From the NCBI GenBank assembly GCA_964408455.1, contig CAYOZN010000004.1:207321-271320 (forward strand): a DNA stretch of 64,000 nt. Direction: 5' to 3'. Positions 52,828 to 61,858 of the stretch are shown piece by piece. Below the pieces are notes generated by a model, which saw only the letters and a program-made list of their open reading frames with translations, searched no databases and had not been told where the DNA came from. Each line of letters starts with the position of its first letter. Position 1 is the stretch's first letter. The translations under genes were made by a program, and so were the position numbers. The stretch is from CAYOZN01 sp964408455 (lineage in GTDB: Bacteria; Planctomycetota; Phycisphaerae; UBA1845; UTPLA1).

Positions 52828-55800
52828 TCAGCTTGCGGCCAATAGTCGAACCGTGTCGGTGACAAACCGCTTGAACGACTCGTTCTGCACAAACTGTTTG
52901 TAGAACTCGGTATCGTCCTTCAGCAGCGGGCCAATGACGCGCATGAGCGCCGCATCCAGCTCTATGCGGGCGGCGTTGGGTGTGTTGTTCTTGGCGTTCA
53001 CGTACGCTTCATCAGCCGCTACTTTCGGTGCAATGTCCTCGTGGATGCGCTTGATGATGCGATCGGCATCCGTAAAGAGCGTTCCAAACTGCTCGTTGAA
53101 CGTCTTCAGGATGTTGCTAAGCCGGTCCAATTCCGGCTCCGGCTTGCGCCCGCCTCCGCCGACGGGGATGGGGCCGATTTCGGCATCTTCGTCCGGTAGA
53201 GGGACTGCCATCGCGGCACGCTTCTCGACACGATAACTATCCATGTCGATCGATTCGAGAATGCCCTTTGAGAGGTCCTCCTCCTTCGGGGCCGGCAACT
53301 TCGGCACGAGGAAGTTCAACAGGATCGAGAGCTTTTCCCAAGAGGCGTTCGTATAAGGCAGGATGGACGACAGGAAGTCGTAAGTGCGGACAAACGACTT
53401 TGCCTTGCCTTTGAAGTCTACCTGATGGTCTTCGTCGAGGTGTTCCATGTACGCAGCAACGCACGTATCCAGGATGGGATCGAGCTTGTCACGATCGGCA
53501 CCTTCAAGATAGAGCCCCACGAACTCCTCGATCTGCTCGGGCGTGTACACCTGGTGGGCGTCCAGTTGGCCCTGCAGATCGTGGAGCTTATTAGGATCGG
53601 TCTCTTCGCTGAGCACCGTCGTGCGGTAGTACTTCGAGAACGCGTCGATGATTGTGTCGGTGTCGTTCACGAAATCGAGCACGAACACGTCGTGCTTTTG
53701 CGGGTTCGCGCGATTGAGCCGGGAGAGCGTCTGCACTGCCTGAACGCCGGCCAGCACCTTGTCCACGTACATCGTGTGGAGCAGCGGCTCGTCGTAGCCC
53801 GTCTGGAACTTATTGGCGCAGATCAAGAAGCGATACGGGTCTTCCTGGATGTTGTCTGCGATCTTGCTGCTGGCAAACCCGTTCAGCGACGCCTCTGTCA
53901 CTCTCTGGCCTTGATACTCCGGCTCGCCGCTAAAGGCGACGATCGCCTTGTACGGACTCCTGCGCTCAGCCAGGTACGCCTTGAACGCAAAGTAGTACTG
54001 GATCGCCCGCTCAATGCTGCTGCATACCAACATCGACCGCGCCTGCCCGCCGATCTTCCCCTTGGCGATGACCTGCTCGTGGAAGTGGTCGACCATGATC
54101 TCGGCCTTCATCCGGATCGCGTGATCGTGACCTTCGACGTATCTGCGCAGCTTCTTCTGCGCCTTCTTCACGTCGAAGTACGGATCGTCTTCAATGCGTT
54201 TGACCAGCTTGTACCAGCTGTCGACCGGGGTGTAGCTCTTGAGCACGTCGAGGATAAAACGCTCCTCAATAGCCTGCTTCATCGTATAGCTGTGGAAGGG
54301 TACATGCGCGGTCTTGCCATCGTCGCCGGGCACCGCCTCGCCGAACATTTCCAGCGTCTTGTTCTTCGGTGTCGCGGTAAACGCAAAGTAGCTGGCGTTG
54401 GTCAGCATCTTTCGCGCTTCCATTCGCTTCTGAAGCGCATCGTTAATCTTGTCTTCCGGGTCCGGTTGCTCGGCGTCGGCGTCGCCGGATTCCTTTAACG
54501 CCTCGCTCAGTGCCGCAGACGTCTTTCCGCCCTGGCTGCTGTGGGCCTCGTCGATCACGATGGCGAAGCTGCGCCCGCGGTGCAGGTCTCCGATCTCGTC
54601 GAGGATGAAAGGAAACTTCTGCACCGTCGAGATTATGACCTTTTTCCCGCTTTCGATGAATCGCCGCAAATCGCCCGAATGCTCGGCATGGCCGACAACC
54701 GACCCCACCTGAGCGAAACCCTTAATCGTCTTCTGAATCTGGTCGTCCAGCACCCGTCGGTCGGTGATGACGATGACCGAGTCAAACAACTCTTTACCGC
54801 GCCCACCCGATGTTCGCAGCCTGACAAGCTGATGCGCCAGCCATGCGATCGAATTGCTCTTACCGCTCCCTGCTGAGTGTTGGATCAAATACCGCCTGCC
54901 GACGCCGCGCTTCGACACATCTGCAAGCACCTTTCGAACCACGTCGAGCTGGTGGTAGCGTGGAAAGATCTGAGCCAACTTCTTTTTGCCCGTTTTCGGG
55001 TTCTTCTGCTCAACGATCTGGGCGTAGTTCTCGAGAATGTCCGTCAGTCCCGCGGGCGTGAGAATCTCCTTCCAGAGATAGTCCGTCTTGAGCCCGTCCT
55101 GGTTCGGCGGGTTGCCCGCGCCTGCGTTCCAGCCCTTATTGAAGGGCAGAAACCACGACGCCTTGCCCTTCAGCTCCGTGCACATCATCACCTCGGCATC
55201 GTCCACGGCGAAGTGGACGACGCACCGCCCGAAGCGGAACAGCGGCTCCTTTGGGTCGCGATCGCGCTTGTACTGCACGACCGCGTCGGCGACCGTCTGT
55301 TTGGTCAGACTGTTCTTCAGCTCGAACGTCGCGACCGGCAGGCCGTTTATGAAGAGGCACAGGTCCAGCGCATTCCGCGTCTCATCGTTGCTGTAGCGGA
55401 GCTGCCGAGTGACGGAGAATCGGTTTAGGCCGTGCAGGTCGACTGCCCTGGCATTATCCGGAGAGGGGCTTGCGTAGAAGAGCGTCAACTCGTGCTGATT
55501 GTGCCGCATGCCCTTTCGCAGCACGTCGATCACGCCGCGGGTAGCGATCTCCTTTTCCAACCGGGCCAGGATCTGCCGGCGGGTGGGCGAGTCGTTGGCC
55601 AAGTCCAGCGCCTCATCCAGCTTTGGCTGGGTCGCGAGCACGAATGCCCGGAGGTGGGCGAGGTCAAGGCAGAAGGTGCGGTCGTAGTGCTTCGAATCCC
55701 CCTTCTTCCAGCCGTGGTCAGTCAAGTCCCGAACGATGATGTCTTCAAGCCCCTTCTCGCTGGTGTCCGAGGTCACGTTGCCTCGGGGACCGGCGGGCGC

Positions 55801-56358
55801 CGTCTCGACCCTCAGGAGCCATTCCTTGCCAGCGGCCCGGGCGAAATGTGCGAACAGCTCGGGCTTTCGTTCTGCATAGTCGGCCAGAAGCTTTGCAGCG
55901 GCAGCGGCTGGCAACTCCACGCGTACTCGGGTGCTGTTCGCGGCCTCGAGCGCGATGATCTTCGCATCCACGATCTGAACGCCGGCATAGCTTGCAGTCA
56001 TGAACGTCAGCCTCTGTCGCTCCATCGGCGTCATCTCGTCAGGATTGCTGGACACGATGAGATCTACCAGCGCCTTCTGCGTCGGGGAGACGGGCGGGAG
56101 TTCCGGGCGTGCCAGGATACAGGGCTTTGCCTTCATCCGCGTCAGGTTGTTGTTCGACCACTTTTCCTTGTGGGAGCGCGTATGACAGCTGGCGCACAAG
56201 ATCACCATGTTCTCGAATTCGTGAACCTTCACCACGGACCATGCCCGGATATGACACATCTCCAGCGCGACCGGCGCGCAGCACGCTGCGCAGTGATAGC
56301 GCACTTCAAAGAGAAGGTCCTCGCGGATCTTCTTGGGAACATCCGGGCGGTCGCACAT
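52828..56358 (-). CDS. hsdR: Type I restriction enzyme R subunit with fused N-terminal HNH domain
   Basis: 1176 aa. HsdR proper starts near residue 200: a PD-(D/E)xK nuclease with the ELK motif in NGLPVATFELKNSLTKQTVA, then the SF2 translocase with HSAGSGKS (Walker A), VIDEAHSS and FAFTATP. Ahead of it lies an unusual 195-residue head. Residues 20-65 have the HNH/zinc pattern YHCAACCAP, CHIRAW, N50 and CASCHTRSHK (Cys23, Cys26, His36, Cys55, Cys58, His59). The frame is uninterrupted, so this is a true fusion. The enzyme would cut unmodified DNA after ATP-driven translocation. It follows hsdS after 3 bp. Confidence 0.93.
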   Translation of the reverse strand: MCDRPDVPKKIREDLLFEVRYHCAACCAPVALEMCHIRAWSVVKVHEFENMVILCASCHTRSHKEKWSNNNLTRMKAKPCILARPELPPVSPTQKALVDLIVSSNPDEMTPMERQRLTFMTASYAGVQIVDAKIIALEAANSTRVRVELPAAAAAKLLADYAERKPELFAHFARAAGKEWLLRVETAPAGPRGNVTSDTSEKGLEDIIVRDLTDHGWKKGDSKHYDRTFCLDLAHLRAFVLATQPKLDEALDLANDSPTRRQILARLEKEIATRGVIDVLRKGMRHNQHELTLFYASPSPDNARAVDLHGLNRFSVTRQLRYSNDETRNALDLCLFINGLPVATFELKNSLTKQTVADAVVQYKRDRDPKEPLFRFGRCVVHFAVDDAEVMMCTELKGKASWFLPFNKGWNAGAGNPPNQDGLKTDYLWKEILTPAGLTDILENYAQIVEQKNPKTGKKKLAQIFPRYHQLDVVRKVLADVSKRGVGRRYLIQHSAGSGKSNSIAWLAHQLVRLRTSGGRGKELFDSVIVITDRRVLDDQIQKTIKGFAQVGSVVGHAEHSGDLRRFIESGKKVIISTVQKFPFILDEIGDLHRGRSFAIVIDEAHSSQGGKTSAALSEALKESGDADAEQPDPEDKINDALQKRMEARKMLTNASYFAFTATPKNKTLEMFGEAVPGDDGKTAHVPFHSYTMKQAIEERFILDVLKSYTPVDSWYKLVKRIEDDPYFDVKKAQKKLRRYVEGHDHAIRMKAEIMVDHFHEQVIAKGKIGGQARSMLVCSSIERAIQYYFAFKAYLAERRSPYKAIVAFSGEPEYQGQRVTEASLNGFASSKIADNIQEDPYRFLICANKFQTGYDEPLLHTMYVDKVLAGVQAVQTLSRLNRANPQKHDVFVLDFVNDTDTIIDAFSKYYRTTVLSEETDPNKLHDLQGQLDAHQVYTPEQIEEFVGLYLEGADRDKLDPILDTCVAAYMEHLDEDHQVDFKGKAKSFVRTYDFLSSILPYTNASWEKLSILLNFLVPKLPAPKEEDLSKGILESIDMDSYRVEKRAAMAVPLPDEDAEIGPIPVGGGGRKPEPELDRLSNILKTFNEQFGTLFTDADRIIKRIHEDIAPKVAADEAYVNAKNNTPNAARIELDAALMRVIGPLLKDDTEFYKQFVQNESFKRFVTDTVRLLAAS

Positions 56359-56361
56359 GCC

Positions 56362-57792
56362 CTAGTCCTCCTCTCCAACAGCGACCGGCTCCGCGGTATC
56401 ATCGCTTTCTGCGATGTCGTCCTCGCTGGGATCGCCCATTGCACCCGCGAGTTCAGAGGGGCCACCATCCTCCTCCGGCAGGCGAGACGCGGCGGCGCGG
56501 ACGTCGAGCTTGCCGGTCACCACGTCCGCCACCAGCCGCGTTCGGTACTCGCGGATGAGGGCGATCTCTCGTTCCGCTGTCGCGCTCGCCTGCTCCGTTG
56601 ACGCCAGCGCACACTGCAAATGATCGACTATCGCATCCTGCTCCGGACGCGGCGGGAGCAGAAGCGGGTAGTTCTTCACGTCATCAAGTGAGAGGCCGTC
56701 TTTGGTGCCACCGTAGAGACTCATGCGTCCGTGCGTCTGCCCAACATCCGACAGCAAAACGTACCCGAGCCAACGTGGATTGTGCCGATCGTTTCGTAGC
56801 GGGCACCGCGCGACGTGCTGGCTGACGTACGCCTCGCCAAGATCGGCTGGTGCTACGGCGATTGAGCCGATGAACGCGGTGATCGACAGAAGCAGGTCGC
56901 CGGGTGAGATCCGCGTTCGGCTGGCCTCGGCCGTTTTGGGCAGGTTCAGGCGCACTACATCATCATATCGCAGGTTCAGCGAGCCGCGCCGGAGGTTTGC
57001 GATGCGAATAAACAACGGCCCTTCGTCTGCCGCAAACGATGACCAGCCGCGCGAGCCGGACGTCACGCCGGATACAACGTTGCGGAGGCGGCAGACCTCC
57101 CAATGCTCCGGCACGTCGCCGAGCCAGTCGATGCCAGAGGGTTTGAGTTTGACGTTGGGGTCCAGGCCGCGGGTGACGGCGTGGGTGATGATGGCTTGTT
57201 TCTGTTCGGTTAGCAGGTCGATCAGCCGCCGCTTGGCCCGTAAGAACCGGTTCACCCGCCGATCCAATGCCGCTAGGAACCGCACGATCGCGGTCTGCTC
57301 GTCGGGCGGGGGAAGCAGTATTAACATTCGAAGGAACTGTTCGGGATAAAGTCTCAGTCGCGACGCGTTTACGCCCGTTGAGCGCGCGATGTATTCCTGC
57401 TTGTACTGCTCTGTGCGAAGCAGCGAGTCTGCATACCTAGGGTTTAGCGGCGAGTCGGGACGCGGGCGATAAATCCCGTATGCGGGGCTCACAACACCGA
57501 CCTCACGGGCGATCCCAAGCGCGGCCATCCATGCCCAGAGCGTGTTGATGACCAGGTCGTCGGGCCGGCAGATCTTGTAGCCGACGGTCGACTCTGACAT
57601 AAACATCGTGACGTTGGCCTTACGTGGCGTCACGCCGGTCTTATGTGACACTGAGCAAAGAGTTTCACCTCCTGTCTGCGAGCGCTCGTCAACTTCGCGG
57701 TAGAGCAGCTTCGAACGAAGCGTGGTCCAGTGAGCCGGAATCCTTCCGAGCCACGCCTGTCCGGAGTCCTTGTATTCTGAATACGGCTTCAC
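56362..57792 (-). CDS. hsdS: Type I restriction-modification specificity subunit
   Basis: 476 aa from the GTG at 57792, which overlaps the Abi_2 stop (GTGA). That start gives the classic HsdS opening MKPYSEYKDSGQAWLGRIPAHW. Two target-recognition domains alternate with conserved helical spacers: PPPDEQTAIVRFLAALDRRV then RAKRRLIDLLTEQKQAIITH, and RPEQDAIVDHLQCAL near the end. It would set the bipartite DNA target for the methylase and nuclease. An upstream frame to 57963 lies inside the Abi_2 gene and is not used. The acidic C-terminal tail is unusual in length. Confidence 0.92.
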   Translation of the reverse strand: MKPYSEYKDSGQAWLGRIPAHWTTLRSKLLYREVDERSQTGGETLCSVSHKTGVTPRKANVTMFMSESTVGYKICRPDDLVINTLWAWMAALGIAREVGVVSPAYGIYRPRPDSPLNPRYADSLLRTEQYKQEYIARSTGVNASRLRLYPEQFLRMLILLPPPDEQTAIVRFLAALDRRVNRFLRAKRRLIDLLTEQKQAIITHAVTRGLDPNVKLKPSGIDWLGDVPEHWEVCRLRNVVSGVTSGSRGWSSFAADEGPLFIRIANLRRGSLNLRYDDVVRLNLPKTAEASRTRISPGDLLLSITAFIGSIAVAPADLGEAYVSQHVARCPLRNDRHNPRWLGYVLLSDVGQTHGRMSLYGGTKDGLSLDDVKNYPLLLPPRPEQDAIVDHLQCALASTEQASATAEREIALIREYRTRLVADVVTGKLDVRAAASRLPEEDGGPSELAGAMGDPSEDDIAESDDTAEPVAVGEED

Positions 57793-58736
57793 GCGTTGTT
57801 CCCATTCGACAAGATCAATCCGGGTGTCCAGATTGGACACTGCTCCCAGCTTTGCGGGAAGCCCATGCTTGCGAGTGGTACCGTTGGGTTCTCCGCAAGT
57901 AAAACGCGCAAGCGATCGGCCCAATGGCTTTGCGGCGCTATGCGATCCAACGACCACTTGCACAGCGTGAGAACTCCAAATATTCGATCATTACCTACGG
58001 CGGCGGGTGTGTGCCACGCCGGGGCCCGAGTAGGAATCTTCGGCTTGGTGCCAATCTCACGATTCCACAGCCGACCGTGGTGCGCACAAATGTTTCGAAC
58101 CGTGTTCAGCGCGAGGAGCCAGGAGTCGAAAACGGTATCGTGAACGTCGAAAGGCTTGGCAATTTCGAGACGAATGTCCGGTTGGCAGCCGCGGAAGAAG
58201 GTCAGCATGCCGCCGAACGACATTACTTCGCAGCCCATCCATACAGGCAGACACGAGTGTTTATCGCCGTATTTGCTCCGAAAGTGTTTTACAAAGGCCT
58301 CGTGGCTGTGTTCGTACTGTTTGCTGAGGTCGTCGAGAAAGCGCGCTCGCATGTCCGCGCGTTTCAAGCTTGCAAGCGAACCTGGATCGGTCACGTACGC
58401 AAAAGCGCCGTGACGATGGGAGTGATGGTAGGCCAGAAGCGATCGGACGGCGATTTCGATGCGTTCGATCGGGTCCATGACCAGCAAGCGCAGCCGACGA
58501 TCAAACGCGTACCGGTTCCACACGGCTTCGAAGGTCGTGCCTTGTCGGAATGCGTCGAGGCGGCGAGTCGGATCAGCCGGGTCCTCCTGGCGAAACGGGT
58601 ACCAGTAGCCGCTAAGACGGTAGTAGCTTACAGACCGAAGGCGAGAGATGATAAGGTTGCGATCGCCAACCATGCCGCGACGCAGAAGTTGGTCGGCTTG
58701 CTCGGCGTATGAAAGCGGTGGCTTGGCATATTTCAT
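57789..58736 (-). CDS. Abi_2 (AbiD/AbiF-like) HEPN-type abortive infection protein
   Basis: 315 aa, usual length for the Abi_2 family. It begins MKYAKPPLSYAEQADQLL, has RLRSVSYYRLSGYWYPFR near 32-49 and DPIERIEIAVRSLLAYH, and ends the core with RNICAHHGRLWNR (Arg214 to His219), the R-X4-H motif of HEPN ribonucleases. Homologues block phage growth or act as tRNA-targeting toxins. The gene is embedded between hsdM and hsdS in one coupled operon. Its ATG overlaps the stop of the 74-aa ORF, and its stop overlaps the hsdS start. A restriction-triggered suicide response is an attractive but untested idea. Confidence 0.9.
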   Translation of the reverse strand: MKYAKPPLSYAEQADQLLRRGMVGDRNLIISRLRSVSYYRLSGYWYPFRQEDPADPTRRLDAFRQGTTFEAVWNRYAFDRRLRLLVMDPIERIEIAVRSLLAYHHSHRHGAFAYVTDPGSLASLKRADMRARFLDDLSKQYEHSHEAFVKHFRSKYGDKHSCLPVWMGCEVMSFGGMLTFFRGCQPDIRLEIAKPFDVHDTVFDSWLLALNTVRNICAHHGRLWNREIGTKPKIPTRAPAWHTPAAVGNDRIFGVLTLCKWSLDRIAPQSHWADRLRVLLAENPTVPLASMGFPQSWEQCPIWTPGLILSNGNNA

Positions 58737-58957
58737 CGCCCGCCTCCCGCTCGATCAGTAAAAAAAGAAACACCCGCCGAAGTGAGCTGCCTTACGGCGC
58801 GCCCGGCGGGTTCACTACAGATAATATATCGATCGATTCTCACCGAAGCAACAAATCTTCCGAGAAAAACACCGCTCTTGTTCCGCTTTTTCTTTTTGGC
58901 GGCTCGGTCGTAACCATTTGATTCAGCACCACTTGCATTCATCGACAGGTATTTCAT
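58733..58957 (-). CDS. Small basic protein bridging hsdM and the Abi_2 gene
   Basis: 74 aa, not recognised. Both ends form exact 4-bp ATGA overlaps: the start with the hsdM stop, and the stop with the Abi_2 start. Such double coupling is unlikely by chance and supports translation. The sequence has a lysine cluster (AAKKKKRNKSG) and a Ser/Arg-rich remainder. Composition is odd, so it may be only a relay frame that keeps ribosomes moving to the Abi_2 gene. An antitoxin role is possible. Confidence 0.5.
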   Translation of the reverse strand: MKYLSMNASGAESNGYDRAAKKKKRNKSGVFLGRFVASVRIDRYIICSEPAGRAVRQLTSAGVSFFTDRAGGGR

Positions 58958-61041
58958 CTCAAGACTCCGTCCGCAATAATCTGTTGGAGCAGCCCCTCGC
59001 CTTCGGATTCCAGTGCCAGAATGTCCGCGCGAATCTCCTCCAAACTGCGCAGCACCGGCGGCTTGTAGAAGTAGCGTGTAAAACTGATCTCGTAGCCCAC
59101 CTGCGTCTTACTCTCGTCGATCCACGCATCCGGCGCGTGCGGCAGCACCTCGCGATCGAAAAAAGCGGCGACGCCGCCCGGCTCCAGCAGCGGAACCTGC
59201 TCGGTGTCGCGAAGCTCCGGGTCGGGCTCGTACTCATCGGCCTCGCCGCGGCGACCCAACTTCTTGATCACCTCTACAGCGGCCGGGTTCTTCGCGGCGA
59301 GCGCGGTCTGCAGGAGCTTGACTCGCTTGGCGGGCAACTTCATATCGTGCTCGCGGATGTCCTCGCGCACCGCGTCAAGGAAGGCGTTGAAGTCGAGGTG
59401 CGGCCCCGGTGCGACCCTCTTTGCCACCCGGTCGACCACGTTCGCAAGCGGCTCCTCGTCCGCTTCCACGCAGGCGGCGCGGAATGCGCGACGATGAGAT
59501 TCGGACAGGTCCACCGAAAGGCGCAGCGGGCGTTCGATCGTTATCTTCCAGTACCCGAACGCGGCGTTCGGGAAGATTCTGGACTGCTCAGTCTCTTTAA
59601 AGGCTTGGAACGTCTCGCAGATGCGGGCGATGTCGCCGTCCGACAGCTCGCAGTTCTTCTTGCCGAGGTTCTTGCGGAGGGGCTTGAACCACTGCGTCGC
59701 GTCGATCAGTTGAACGTTGCCCTTGCGGTGCTCGGGCTTGCGGTTGGTCAGGACCCAGACGTACGTGGCGATGCCCGTGTTGTAGAACATGTTCAGCGGG
59801 AGGGCGACGATCGCCTCCAGCCAGTCGTTCTCGATGATCCACCGGCGGATGTTGCTCTCCCCCTGCCCGGCATCGCCGGTGAACAGCGACGAGCCGTTGT
59901 GCACCTCGGCGATGCGGCTCCCGAGCTTGCTCTTGCGGTTCATCTTGCTGAGCATGTTGACGAGGAAGAGGAGCTGCCCATCGCTGGAGCGGGTGACAAG
60001 AGAGAGTTCTTGCCCGTTATGCTCCACCTTGTAGCGGGGGTCGAGCATGGCGTCCTTGCCGCCCATCTCTTCGAGGTCCTTCTTCCAACTCTTGCCGTAA
60101 GGCGGGTTCGAGAGAAGAAAGTCGAACTCGCTGGCTGGGAAGGCGTCGTGGCTGAGCGTGGAGTGCTCCGCCCCGCCGATGATGTGGTCGGCGTTCTCGC
60201 CCTCACCTTTGAGGAGCATGTCGGCCTTGCTGATGGCGTAGGTTTCCGGATTGATCTCTTGACCGTAGAGATAGGTCCTAACCTGCTTGCCGCGATTGGC
60301 AGCGAGTTCTTTCAGGGTCTCTTCAGCCACCGTCAACATACCGCCGGTTCCCGCCGCGCCGTCGTACAAGGTGTACGAGCCGGATTCGATCCGGTCGCCG
60401 ATGGGCTCAAAGATGAGCCGAGCCATTAGCTTGACGGCGTCACGCGGCGTCCAGTGCTCGCCAGCCTCTTCGTTGTTCTCCTCGTTGAACTTGCGCACAA
60501 GTTCTTCGAACACCGTGCCCATCGAGTGGTTGTCCATGGCGGGGTGCTTGACGGTTCCGTTGCCGTTGAGCACCGGCTTGGGCGAGAGGTTGATCTCGGG
60601 GTCGAGAAACTTTTCGATTAACGCGCCGAGAGCATTGGCCCGAGAGAGACGGGCGAGGACATTGCGAAACTCAAAATTGGTAAGAACGTCTTGCACGTTA
60701 GGCGAAAAGCCATCGAGATACGTTTCGAAGTCCGCCTGCAGCTGCTGAGCGTTGATGCGGCTCTTGAGGTCGCGCAGCACGTACGGCGAAGTGTTGTAGA
60801 ACGCTTCCCCGCTCGCAGCCGTAAGCCCGGGGCGCTGCTCGGTAATGCCGGCGTCATCGAGCATTTTTTTCGTTTCCAGCACCTGTTTCTTTGTCGGCTC
60901 CAGTACTGCGTCCAACCGGCGCAGGACGCACATGGGCAGAATGACGTCGCGGTACTTACCGCGAACGAACAGGTCGCGGAGGACATCGTCGGCGATGCCC
61001 CAGATGAACGATACGATCTTGTTATGAGCAGCTTGATCCAT
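58954..61041 (-). CDS. hsdM: Type I restriction-modification methyltransferase subunit
   Basis: 695 aa. An N-terminal HsdM helical domain (VSFIWGIADDVLRDLFVRGK, YRDVILPMCVLRRLD) precedes the SAM-dependent adenine methylase with YDGAAGTGGML (motif I) and LSNPPYGKSW (motif IV). An extra C-terminal region of about 200 residues, with LSVDLSESHRRAFRAAC and the ending TRYFYKPPVLRSLEEIRADI, is shared by one HsdM subgroup. It methylates the host DNA at the site fixed by HsdS and is the first gene of the operon. Its promoter must lie in the 412-bp divergent spacer to the excisionase-like gene. Confidence 0.93.
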   Translation of the reverse strand: MDQAAHNKIVSFIWGIADDVLRDLFVRGKYRDVILPMCVLRRLDAVLEPTKKQVLETKKMLDDAGITEQRPGLTAASGEAFYNTSPYVLRDLKSRINAQQLQADFETYLDGFSPNVQDVLTNFEFRNVLARLSRANALGALIEKFLDPEINLSPKPVLNGNGTVKHPAMDNHSMGTVFEELVRKFNEENNEEAGEHWTPRDAVKLMARLIFEPIGDRIESGSYTLYDGAAGTGGMLTVAEETLKELAANRGKQVRTYLYGQEINPETYAISKADMLLKGEGENADHIIGGAEHSTLSHDAFPASEFDFLLSNPPYGKSWKKDLEEMGGKDAMLDPRYKVEHNGQELSLVTRSSDGQLLFLVNMLSKMNRKSKLGSRIAEVHNGSSLFTGDAGQGESNIRRWIIENDWLEAIVALPLNMFYNTGIATYVWVLTNRKPEHRKGNVQLIDATQWFKPLRKNLGKKNCELSDGDIARICETFQAFKETEQSRIFPNAAFGYWKITIERPLRLSVDLSESHRRAFRAACVEADEEPLANVVDRVAKRVAPGPHLDFNAFLDAVREDIREHDMKLPAKRVKLLQTALAAKNPAAVEVIKKLGRRGEADEYEPDPELRDTEQVPLLEPGGVAAFFDREVLPHAPDAWIDESKTQVGYEISFTRYFYKPPVLRSLEEIRADILALESEGEGLLQQIIADGVLR

Positions 61042-61453
61042 GTCGCGTGAATCTCAAGATTTCTGGCCGAACCAGCGCCAGAGAATAGCCCTGCACTCCT
61101 GCGGCCACGAGCCATCAATCTACCAAAATCGCTTAGCTGTCGCCAACAACTAAGGCCTGCCGCATCGCCGAGTTCCCTGTCACGAGACAGCCCTCCCATG
61201 CGCGGCGTCACCGCCGCGACACATCGCAAACGCTTACCTGTGAACACTTTTCGCGTGTAGACCTGTCCTCAGCAGGATAAAATCACAGCGCGGAGTGCAC
61301 TATTGGTGGCACGGGCTGTTCCGTGGTAGCCGAAGTAAGGCTGTCATGATCGCATGCTGGCTTCCGAAACCAAGCTCCCGGTCGGAGAATTCGCCCAACG
61401 CATCCGCATCGCGCGGTGCGTCGATCCTTCAATTCTCAACCGAGGAGTGCACC
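61042..61453. other. Divergent spacer between the restriction operon and the excisionase-like gene
   Basis: 412 bp holding the promoters of both directions. GAGGAG before ATG 61454 is the only ribosome-binding site I can assign. A 39-codon open frame at 61354-61473 (MLASETKLPVGEFAQRIRIA) might be a gene fragment but lacks support. Confidence 0.4.
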
Positions 61454-61858
61454 ATGCAGCCCACGTCCGATGAGCTTGCCGCTGCCCGGAATCTTGCCGA
61501 CGCATTGGTTCGATTTCTCGTTGCGATCGAAGACGGCGCATCCAGTCGCCGATCCGGAAGGCCACGCGAAGAAATCACAGTCAAGGTCGAACAGAAGGCC
61601 CCGCCACCGTTGCCACACCAAACCGCCCCCGCAGTAACGCCCGTGCCCGCCCGATCCGAACAGTCGCTTCTGATGAGAAGCGCCGCCGCAAAGTACCTCG
61701 GCATCTCGGCAACCACGCTCTGGTCGCTCACGGCCGGAGGAGCCATTCCACGCATCAAGATTCGTGGATGCGTTCGTTACTCCGTGTCCGACCTGGACGC
61801 TTACATCGAGCGACTCAAGAAGAAGGACCGCCGTTACCCATTCAAGGATGAACAATGA
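61454..61858 (+). CDS. Excisionase-like helix-turn-helix protein
   Basis: 134 aa from ATG 61454, 7 bp after GAGGAG. The first 75 residues are low-complexity; the rest, MRSAAAKYLGISATTLWSLT then RIKIRGCVRYSVSDLDAYIERLKKK, is the winged HTH (MerR-like, HTH_17) found in phage and plasmid excisionases. It probably binds DNA as an early regulator or directionality factor of a mobile element. Its stop overlaps the methyltransferase start (ATGA). It marks the likely left edge of an element that continues beyond the window. Confidence 0.75.
   Translation: MQPTSDELAAARNLADALVRFLVAIEDGASSRRSGRPREEITVKVEQKAPPPLPHQTAPAVTPVPARSEQSLLMRSAAAKYLGISATTLWSLTAGGAIPRIKIRGCVRYSVSDLDAYIERLKKKDRRYPFKDEQ

Noticed and set aside
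57793..57963. N-terminal extension of HsdS by 57 residues
   Set aside because: It lies within the Abi_2 gene, and the GTG at 57792 gives the standard HsdS N-terminus and a 4-bp overlap.
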